Origin: Panagrolaimus kolymaensis
Lineage: Eukaryota; Nematoda; Chromadorea; Rhabditida; Panagrolaimidae
DNA length: 64,000 nucleotides
Assembly: GCA_028622995.1 (NCBI GenBank)
Contig: JAJQJQ010000028.1
Location: forward strand, 1,798,001 to 1,862,000
Direction: 5' to 3'
Position 1 is the stretch's first letter. The number at the start of each line of letters is the position of its first letter. The position numbers were made by a program, and so were the translations under genes. Shown piece after piece: positions 55,624 through 64,000 of the stretch. The notes beneath the pieces were generated by a model. It saw nothing but the letters and a program-made list of their open reading frames with translations, was not told the origin of the DNA and ran no database searches.

Positions 55624-55917
55624 TTATGCAAATCCAGCGACCGAAGGAGCAGAATTATGGGCTTTTGTAGAAGCGGCGACAACAGGAGCCTTGTCTTTGG
55701 GAATAATTAAACCTTTGGGTTTGCAGCAAACGCAACAAACTACACCGCAAACAATACTGCCAAAAACAATAAAAATAACCCATCCCAATAATAATTGGCC
55801 TTGAGAAAATTGAGAGAACCATTCTAAAAAATTTGAAATATATTTTAATAAGAAACACTTTGTTTTAAGAAAGTTTGACTTACCGAAAATCACGTTAAAT
55901 AAATTATTTGGATGCAT
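55624..55917 (-). CDS. Small single-span membrane protein with CVCC motif
   Basis: Two exons, 55917-55884 and 55823-55624, give 77 residues. One membrane span (LLLGWVIFIVFGSIVCGVVC) is followed directly by CVCCKPKGLIIPKDK, a juxtamembrane Cys cluster suited to palmitoylation. A short Ala/Ser-rich tail follows. A splice acceptor (TTCTTCTAG) abuts the ATG, suggesting spliced-leader addition. Unspliced, the intron stays open, so only the GTAAGT/TTTTTAG pair supports removal of the KSNFLKTKC stretch. Family unknown. Confidence 0.62.
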   Translation of the reverse strand: MHPNNLFNVIFGKSNFLKTKCFLLKYISNFLEWFSQFSQGQLLLGWVIFIVFGSIVCGVVCCVCCKPKGLIIPKDKAPVVAASTKAHNSAPSVAGFA

Positions 55918-55926
55918 CTAGAAGAA
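55918..55926 (-). promoter_or_regulatory. Splice acceptor abutting the CVCC gene start
   Basis: TTCTTCTAG on the minus strand ends exactly at the ATG at 55917; an in-frame TAG rules out coding upstream. Confidence 0.45.
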
Positions 55927-58678
55927 CATACATAGAATTATTAAAAGGCTGCAAGAAATAAAAAAATCAGATAAATATTTTTTTATGGATAATTTTAACT
56001 AACCATTTTCCAACATCAATAGTATGCCTATTGTAAGCTTCATATTTTTATTTAACATAAAACACAAATTCAAAATTTTCAAAGAAAAAAGTGTCTAAAT
56101 AAACCATATTCAAACTCTTACCATTTTAAACCAAAACATTGGTATTGTCGCCAAATTTCTCGCCATCTAATATTAAAACAATGCGAAAATCATAAGGATA
56201 AGGATGCTTATTTGCATTATAGTTGATGAAAATGATAAAGGTAGTGTATAGTGTTTGAGCACAGTCAGCAATGTCTAAAAGTTAAATTTGTTTCGATCAA
56301 TATAGTTCTTCAAATTTTCTTGTGACAACTGAAATTCTATTTCGATAGAAATTCGAGTGAGTTGGAAATTCTAGTGTCAATAGAAATTCTAGAAAATGTG
56401 AGAGATACTGTAATTTCCACAAAAAAAGTTTAAAAATGGCTCTCTTATATAAAGTAATTTAACGAACTCGAATAAATGCGATAATCTAATAAAAAAAAAT
56501 TCTTCGAAGTTTATTTTCCCAAAAAAATAAATAAAAAACAGAGACGTGCGCGAAAGCAAGGATGCACGACGTCAATTTTTTATTTTTTGCTAAGTCGACA
56601 TAGAAATTTTGAAGTCGACATTTCGACATTTTTTATTATTATTTAGAAAGTGACAGTATCAATTTTTCTTTTTCCATTTTTAGTTAAAGCTTTTCAGTTA
56701 AGAAAATGAATGAAAAAACAAAAGCTAAATTTCTCCAAAAAAATTGCTTCAAAAAATATAGTTTTGGTCAATTTTTTACTGTTTTTTGTTTCAATAAATT
56801 TCTTAAGCGAATCAAAAAAAAATTGCCATCAATATCGACGTCGCGCGTTATTGGTCTCGAGTGACGTTTTCGCATTATTTTTTTCGAGATTAAATAATGC
56901 TTCTTTAGAAATTTTTACAGAAAATAAACTTGGGCATTAAAAAAAAGTAATTTGTGATGAACCAAAAACATTCTAATTTTTAACATTAAACATGCGCGTC
57001 GCTTTTGATACATAAAAACTTTAAAAAAGATAGGTGTCGAATCTCGGATTCGAGCGAAAAAATTTAGGTTTTGAGTATTATAAGTTTTTGTGGAAAAAAA
57101 ATTCTTAGAAAGCCTCTCTCGAGTGACGGTCGGTCTTGTCTTTTATGGTTAGGAGTCACGATGGTAATCGAAAAATAGGCGAATATTTTTAAATTAAAAA
57201 AAAGAACCAGAAAAAAAAGAGAATTGCTTACCTCGATAAAGCCAAGCAACCAACCATTCAACATCGAAATAGAAACATATAAATGGCAAAAAAATAAGAT
57301 GGAAGAAAGAAATATTGTAAGGTTATGGTGCTCTTTCATATTTATTTTTTTCATATCCTTTTTCAAAGTTTCTTTGTCTATTTTCGCGCGAAGCAGATGC
57401 TAAAAATGGTGAGAAAACAACCTTTGAAATAGGAAAGAAAAACAATTTTTAACAGCGGATAAAACTTGCTCATTTTGAAACAAGGTTGTGAAAACGACTT
57501 TTGTCGGCGAAAAAAAATTGATCATTGCTGACAAAACAATTCAATTCATCGAAAACAAAATAATATTTTTTTTCACGATTTCAAAGATCCTTTTTCGATA
57601 ACATTTATTTTACCATAGTTTTTCAAAAATTATGGCTCTTCGCTTCTTTTTTTTAAACTGAAAAATCCATCTATCATTTTTACCTTTTTTAATTTTTACT
57701 TTTCATTTCTTTCTTTTTTACATACTCGCACTTTAGTAATTTTTTTTATATATTTTTTTCTCTCGATAATTTGTTAATCTAAAATCGTGATTTTGTACGC
57801 GATACAACACTGTAATATGTGTGTAATCCAGCATTTTAAAGAGAATAATTTTTTTTTCAGCTTCACCTCACTTTTCCACTACTTATCGTAAATCTCAGCT
57901 ATTCTTCTGTCACTCCCTTAAAATATTTGTGAAAACTGTAAGTCATTTTTACTAAAATAATTTTGAGAATTGCATACAAGATTCATCAGGACCGAGACTC
58001 TGGGTTTTGAAACCTCGAGTATTGAACTATTTTTTCGAGAATAAAATTTTTTTATTCATATTTTTCGAAAGTTTTCTTATTTTACAGTTGCGAAATCGAG
58101 CCAGAGATAAGAAAATTAACCTAATAAAAGATTTTGTAAACAATTTTTTGTCCATATTTTTCTTTCAACTAAAAACATTTTGGCCCAAATCTTGAGTCTC
58201 TATCAAAAAAAAAATATTCTCACAGAACCCTGAATATCTATGTTAAAAATTAAGCCAAAAATCAATTTTCGAAGTTTTGAAAGAAAAAGTCCAATAGAAA
58301 TTCTATTTGGATAGAAATACCAGGGTGAATAGAAAATCTAGTCAAAATCAAAATTTAAGATTCACTTACAAATTAGCCAAAAGCATAAAAGCCAAAAAAT
58401 TTCGTAACAAGCCAAGGCAAATTAAGTTGCTTTGAAAAATTCGTAAATCTTATATTTTTATTTTTTGTTGTAATTTTGCTGAAAATTATTTATTGCATTT
58501 TGGCTTATCGAAATATATTTTGCTATTTAAAAAAAAAGTATTTTTACCATATGTTTTAATAAGCCCTGACGAATTTATGAGTTTATTAAACTTTTAAAAT
58601 ACCTTTTATCATAGAATTTTACGGAGTATTTTTATTAACGGCGCCACCAATGTTTTTCAGTTAATTTCACAGTGAAGT
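55927..58678. other. Long gene-free stretch
   Basis: About 2.7 kb, AT-rich. Contains ATAGAAATTCTA-type words at 56338-56398 and again near 58290-58340, AAGTCGACAT repeats near 56590-56620, and a palindrome at 57037. Open frames at 56710-56940 and 57064-57366 are compositionally poor and not called. Confidence 0.4.
57037..57053. repeat. TCGAATC-TCG-GATTCGA palindrome
   Basis: Perfect 7-bp stem with a three-base loop, the same stem-plus-triloop design as the palindromes at 26.7 and 28.4 kb. Confidence 0.5.
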
Positions 58679-59530
58679 ATGAGTGATTGGGCTGATATTG
58701 TTGAACTTATTGAACTTCTGAATGAAGTAACCAAAGAATTAGAAGTTGAAGGATACGATGGACCTTTGGAAACCCCTACCAAAGAAGAATTGGAATCAGA
58801 AAAAGAACTCGTCGAACTTTTAGACGAAGTATCAAAGGAATTAGACGAAGAACGAAAATTGGAAAATGAAGCAAGAAAAAAGTAAATTTTTCATTTTAAC
58901 ACGAGTGTAATGATCTAATAAAATACATACTTTTATATAGGCAAAATGTTCCATATCCAACACCAAAATATGCTGCAAAAATTATCCCTGTTGAACGAAA
59001 AATTAAGAATGTTGAAAACAAAGAAGAAATGCAAGATCCCTCAGAAAAATCAAAAAAAGCTCAGCATGAAATGATTACCCTTGAAAAAAGAGAAGCCGCT
59101 TTTAATAAAAGTTAGTTAAAAATCCCCGTTTTTCTTTCTTAAAAATACTAAAATGAATAATTGATATGGCTTAATTTAAATTAAAGTCTTACTAAAATCA
59201 AATAAACTAGACCAAAACTACTTGACTCGTCTTTGCAAGGCAAAAATAATTAATATAAATATTTGGCAATGGAATATTTTGTTAGGAAAACTTTTTCGTT
59301 TGCATTTTAATTATGCTATTCGACAGCGGAAAACAAAAAATTATGTAAAATGTTCTCTTGATTTGAAAGCAATTTGTCCATCAACAATTTTAAATATCAT
59401 CATCCGAATCAAAGGATGGATACCGAAAAAGCCTCAAAAAGAACATGTTTCCATATTTTTGAGTCTTTTATTTGACAAAAAAGTGATTAAAAACATCAAT
59501 TTCTTCGCGCCGCGCCGTTCATTATATTAA
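58679..59530 (+). CDS. Unknown acidic coiled-coil-like protein with basic C-terminus
   Basis: Three exons, 58679-58881, 58941-59110 and 59211-59530, for 230 residues. Residues 8-65 contain a repeated ELLxEVxKEL unit (VELIELLNEVTKELE and VELLDEVSKELDEERK), probably an amphipathic helix pair. The middle is Lys/Glu-rich. The last exon is basic and Ile/Leu-rich (LFRLHFNYAIRQRKTKNYVK, ILNIIIRIKGWIPKKPQKEH). A CACAG acceptor lies just before the start. It is followed after about 220 bp by the next gene in the same direction, so they may share a transcript. No family recognised. Confidence 0.65.
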
Positions 59531-59743
59531 CTCTTTTTTTCCTCAAAATCATCATTCAACAACTTTGTTATTTTCGAAATTAGTAAGCGCCAGTGGCACA
59601 ACTTTACCAAAATTTTTTGTTTCAACTTTTTTTTGGTCATAAGTGACGCATCTATGTACCAACTTTCATCTAAATTAAAAACTTTCAAAATTTTTTAACA
59701 ATGCTTTTTTGAAAATCCTCTTTTATTCTAATGTTTTTTTTAT

Positions 59744-59752
59744 CATATTTAG
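59744..59752 (+). promoter_or_regulatory. Splice acceptor before the gene at 59758
   Basis: CATATTTAG ends six bases before ATGATG. It is placed as a spliced-leader acceptor, possibly of the SL2 type, given the gene only 220 bp upstream. Confidence 0.45.
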
Positions 59753-59757
59753 CTTTA

Positions 59758-62176
59758 ATGATGTGTGAATTTGTTTTTGATGGAAAAATTCGTAAACTTC
59801 AAATTTCTCGTCTTACACCATTTAAAATTGCAAAAGTTTTTCGAATTGAAGAATCTTCGCTTATTTTAATCGACAATGAAGGTCTTTGTTATATTCCTGA
59901 AGGTGATACTTTTGATCAAAGGTTAAATCCCGGTAAAGTTTATACCGTTGATGGTATTCAATTGAGCGGAACAACTGCAGAAAAAATATTTAAAAATCGC
60001 ATAGTTCTTAAAAAACACAATGAAGCTCTTCAAGCTATTGAAGGATCTCAGCAGCTCGTAAGATTAAATATAATAAAAAATTACTTATTTAATTCCATGA
60101 ATAACTTTTTAGGATTCCATACAAAATATTATTTTAAATTGCAAAAAAATAAACGAAAATGCAGATATGCTTTGCCATGGGCCTCAAGCGGTTGTAGTCA
60201 TTCAAGCATTGGCAATTTTGTCTGTTTCTGCACCAGATCAATCCCTTAATGTTGTAACACTCAATTCAAGCTATTGTATCCGGTTAGCCGATTCCAATTC
60301 TTTTCGAGCTTCTTTAATTCATGTTGCTAAGAAAATGTGCAGCGCTTTCAACCAAGCTGATCAAGCTATGAAATTAATTCGTGTTAGCTTAGTAAATCTT
60401 CCAGATTATTTCGGTGCAACTCTTGAATTTGTTGGAACGGTAATAACGGAGATTAAAATTTCCATTAAAATAAAATTCTTGTTATAGGATGATAATGGAA
60501 AGGCCAAAAAGATTTTGGCAAGAACCTCGTATCAAATTCAAAAGGCCTCTGAAACATATAAAAAAATGGCAATGAAAGCAAAAGATACATTTGAAGATGT
60601 TATTGAAGATATTGATGCCTTAAGCGTAGCTGCTACCTTAAGTAAAACCTCTAACGAGCGCCAAAAGATTGAATTTAAAAAGCTTCAAGAAGAAAAAGAA
60701 AAAGCTGATGCAAAGGTTAAAGAAGCACTCAAGGAATATCAGGTAAAACATAATTACAAAAGTTTTTAAATGATACTTATTTAATTTAGAAACAAATGAA
60801 CAAAACCGCGGATTTGGATAAGCATTTTTTGGCAACTCTCAACCATGGTGTCTTTGATAAAGTAAGAAAAGTTGATACAATGCTGTTTCAATCTGGTAAT
60901 GGAGCTACAAATGCCCACAACCCAAAAAATAGCATTAAATGTTCTAATGATATAAAATATGTTGTGGTAATTATTAAGTTACAAAAAGCTAAAAAAAATG
61001 GTTCGCAAAAATTTTAGGAAATTGAACTTATAAAATGTCTCAAAAAATATGCAAATGCATTATCAAATCCTAGTGAACTCAAGGATTATATCATTAGAGA
61101 TTATATTGCCACCCTCAAACATTTTCAAAAATATTCTGCTGCAACCAAAGAAGGATTCAAGCTTTTTAAGGAAGCAAAAAAATTTCGATATTTTTTGGTA
61201 AAACATCAACCAGAATTTAAAAATGTTAATAAAAATCCTGCGCTTGTTAAAGAACTTACCGAATTAAAAGGATCTGTTTCAAATTTACTATCAACAATTT
61301 CACTTGCACGAAAACAAAAAAAGACTAATAATTCTGTAAATAACTGCCTTCTTGAAAAGTTGATCAAAGATGATAGTGTATGTTTTTTATAAAATAGAAA
61401 AAAATATAAATATTAGCAAAACATTTCTTTAGGAACGAGTTAATTTTGCTCAACATCGCTTGACAGCTGCAGAAGCCAAAGCAGAAGCTCGACGAAATGA
61501 ATTATATGAAAACAAAAAAGAATTAACCGATATTCTTTGCAAACTTAACTCAGTTGACACAACTACACCTGATCTTACTGAAATTATCAAATATCTTCGT
61601 AGCGGCATCGAACATCTTGGTAAAGTCAAACAAAATTGGGTAGTTCTTACAGAATTTTTTGATCACATTCAAATCAATGTTGAAGAAAATTTGACAAATA
61701 ATATCCCCATTTTTCTTGAAAAAGCAAAGGTAAGAAAAAATGGACAAAAGTTAAGCTAATAAATTTTTTAGGACTATGTTTCACGAAAATTAATGCTTCA
61801 ATCAGCTTTGAAAGCTACAGTATATTGCAATCGAATTTCCAATCAATCTAGTACTTATTGTGATGTTTCAGAAAAATACATAATGCCTGTAATTAGTTGC
61901 ATCGGGGAACAATTGTCTATGGAACCCCATCAAGCTAAGGTAAAAAATCTCTTAATTGATTTTTTTTATTGATAATTCTATAATGTAATATTTTTTTAGC
62001 AAAAGCTACAAGAAATTGATATCACTAAAATGGGCGATGAAGTTCGCGAATTTATTGAATCGAAACAAGCTGAATTTCAATCCCAATTCGATAAACAAAT
62101 GTCAAAATATGCGTGCAACATGGCCAAAGTAGTAAAAACTGGAAATAATGAAGCTACTAAAGCTTTTAAAAAATAA
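59758..62176 (+). CDS. Large, mainly alpha-helical protein of unknown function
   Basis: Eight exons: 59758-60057, 60113-60439, 60488-60742, 60790-60966, 61018-61377, 61433-61729, 61772-61939 and 62000-62176. They give 686 residues. All seven introns are in phase 0. The N-terminus is beta-like (FVFDGKIRKLQISRLTPFKI). The rest is helical, with coiled-coil stretches (SNERQKIEFKKLQEEKEKAD, FAQHRLTAAEAKAEARRNEL). A hydrophobic helix pair sits around residues 125-145 (VVVIQALAILSVSAPD). Long helical bundles with a hydrophobic hairpin also occur in membrane-active proteins, but nothing here is specific enough to assign one. No signal peptide from the chosen start; an ATG at 59731 would add a hydrophobic leader. 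Confidence 0.72.
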
Positions 62177-63406
62177 ATTTATTTTTATTTTTTATTTACT
62201 TACTATATTTTAAATTTATTTTTGTTTGCATGGAAGTATTGTCGTTTCGAAATAAAAAATTTATATAGTTTCACATTTTTATAGCTTGAATTATTGTCGT
62301 ATGTTGAAAAGGTCATTCATTGTTCGTCCAAAAGACCACGAAAATTATTTGGGTTTTTTTTTATATTTAGCTTTTTTTAAACAATTAATTAAAAAATCAA
62401 TAATAATCTCAGTTTAAATAACATAAAAAACGAAATAAAGTTTACTCGTAAAAAAAAATTTTGAAAGGATCTTTTAAATTAGGTTCACAGTTTGTGAATG
62501 ATGTAGTGCAGCTTTGATTACAAATTATAAAAAGCTTTATGTTTCAAACAAAACAATCTTAATTTGAATTATTAAAAATAATATACTAATTTCACATTAA
62601 ATTACACGGTGGAAAAACCGCATTATTTTCATTTCGTTTTAATTCACCGATTTGACGGTGTAATTCTAAGGTTTTATCATTTCTTGCATCAACCTGAAAT
62701 TTTTATCCAAAAATTATAATTTCAAAATTACACACTTGAAAAATTCCATGATTTGAAAGTGACTTAAAATCGTTTATATTTTGCGGAAACCAAGCTACAT
62801 ACATGAAAATGGAAATGAAAAAAAAGCCGTTAAAATCGATTTAGTGTTTTCATAGTTTTTGGATTATGATAATGAACGGCTTCAAAGGACAAATACTCAA
62901 TCAGGTGGAAATCGAGACAATGGAAACTTTCAACATAAAAATAATAAAAAAACACATTTCATTTTTTCGGTTTAAATTATGGGGAAAAAACAAAAGCGTA
63001 ATTTCATGTCGCTATTACATTTCTGTCTCGAAGTTTATGTTAAAATTTTACGGTTTAACGGAAACTAAAATAACATGCTTTTAATTTTTTTGTATGTATG
63101 AACGCCCAAAAAAATGTTCAACTCATAGATCTGAAAATAATGTCGAGTTTTAATGTCAAAAATAAATAATATTTTCGTATTATAGTTAAAACTACATACA
63201 ACCGATTAGAATATAATTAACATATAATTAAATGACTCCAAAACTTCCTGAAAAAAATTCATATAAAAGGACCATGGAAAAAATGGAAAAGGTATCAATA
63301 GCGGTTGACTTTCAACTGCAACTAGTGGTTGAATTTGTTTCAACTGCCTCACATAACTCCTCAAAAGCTTTCTTAACTGACTGCTTACTGACTCTATCTA
63401 GAAATC
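62177..63406. other. Gene-free stretch
   Basis: AT-rich. Contains ATTACACGGTG, TTCACCG and CGGTGTAATT words between 62600 and 62670 that could pair, and the TATA box of the next gene. Confidence 0.35.
63262..63270 (+). promoter_or_regulatory. TATA-like box for the Lys/Pro-repeat gene
   Basis: TATAAAAGG, 137 bp upstream of the ATG at 63407. Confidence 0.45.
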
Positions 63407-64000
63407 ATGAAGCTGCTAATTTTAGCCCTTCTTTCAATTGCTGTTACTCTTTCTGTTTCATCACCAATTAATAGTCCTCTCAATAAACCTAATACACCTC
63501 TCAAGAAAGATGATCCTCTTCCATCGCCAATTAATAATCTTCCCAAGAAAACTAATGTAATTCCCAAGGAAATTGATGCCCATCTTATTGATGCCCTTCC
63601 CAAGAAACCTGAGATCCATTTCAAGAAAAATGGTACACTTCCCAATAAAAGTGATACAATTGCCAAGAAAACTGAGACACCCCTCAAGAAAACTGATCCA
63701 ATTCTCAAGAAAGCTGACACACTTCTCAAGAAAAATGGTGCACTTCTCAACGATGTTAGCAAGAAAATCTTAAAAGGAATTGATTTTTCTGATATCGATG
63801 ACGCTGTTTCTGATAAACTCAAAAATGTACATTTTAATTTTTTTTAAATTAACTTATAAACATTTTTTATTTTTTAGAAATTCGCTGATCTATCTAAAAA
63901 AGGTATTGGTAAAAATGAAAAAGAATTGACGAATATCCGGAGAAAATTAAAAATCATCCGAAAAATTTCTAAAGCTCAAGGTATCGATATCAAAGACGTG
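63407..64000 (+). CDS. Secreted Lys/Pro-rich repeat protein, partial at window end
   Basis: Exon 1 is 63407-63826 (140 codons). Exon 2 starts at 63878 and runs off the window in frame. The signal peptide is LLILALLSIAVTLSVSS. The mature part carries about eight degenerate 12-residue repeats of the form PxKKxDxxLxKK (TPLKKTDPILKKADTLLKKN). A segment rich in charged helix follows (ISKAQGIDIKD at the window edge). The repeats resemble disordered extracellular or gland-secreted proteins. The function is unknown and the 3' end is not in view. Confidence 0.7.

Noticed and set aside
56710..56940. 76-codon frame
   Set aside because: Low-complexity Lys/Phe/Leu composition in a gene-free AT-rich region.
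57064..57366. 100-codon minus-strand frame with hydrophobic stretch
   Set aside because: No splice context or family; the composition matches background.
63232..63471. 79-codon frame overlapping the start of the last gene
   Set aside because: Overlaps the signal peptide of the Lys/Pro-repeat protein in another frame and has no features of its own.

Overview
This is an AT-rich (roughly three-quarters A+T) eukaryotic window that reads as nematode. Genes have many introns of about 40-70 bp with GTAAGT-like donors and TTTTAG acceptors. Several start codons sit directly behind a splice acceptor, as expected for spliced-leader trans-splicing. The gene families are also typical of nematodes: serpentine chemoreceptors, C-type lectins, CHK/DUF1679 kinases and BPI/LBP-type lipid-binding proteins. 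A free-living or clade IV (Panagrolaimid-like) nematode is my inference; nothing in the window proves the species. No rRNA, tRNA or CRISPR was recognised.

Layout. 1-6 kb: an intact eIF3m (cif-1-like) gene; a type II membrane glycosyltransferase-like gene cut by a 1.2-kb non-autonomous LTR element; an acidic protein of unknown function. 6-9 kb: two related small secreted proteins on the minus strand, with a GC-rich hAT-type MITE between them. 10-13 kb: a BPI/LBP-like secreted protein. 14.8-18.5 kb: a TRPA-like channel without ankyrin repeats, a two-domain C-type lectin and a truncated CHK copy. 19-23.6 kb: three tandem chemoreceptor paralogues. 23.8-30.4 kb: a secreted repeat protein with RARRQ sites, two F-box-like paralogues and an OB-fold-like protein, with short GC-rich palindromes around them. 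30.5-45.6 kb: three full CHK kinases, SF3B2, a Cys-repeat protein, an Srh-like receptor, an AANAT-like acetyltransferase, a PH-domain protein and a second hAT MITE. 46-52 kb: a divergent, short Hsp70; a secreted protein whose 3' end lies inside a perfect 190-bp inverted repeat; another receptor. 52.6-56 kb: three unknown genes. 58.6-64 kb: two closely spaced unknown genes (a possible operon) and the start of a Lys/Pro-repeat secreted protein that runs off the window.

How the genes relate. Most genes are independent monocistronic units. Three themes stand out: chemosensation (five serpentine receptors and a TRPA-like channel), possible small-molecule conjugation (CHK kinases around an acetyltransferase), and secreted or extracellular proteins. 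eIF3m and SF3B2 are the conserved housekeeping anchors. Exon boundaries were derived by hand and checked for reading phase. Nothing was searched against a database, so family names rest on motifs I recognise.
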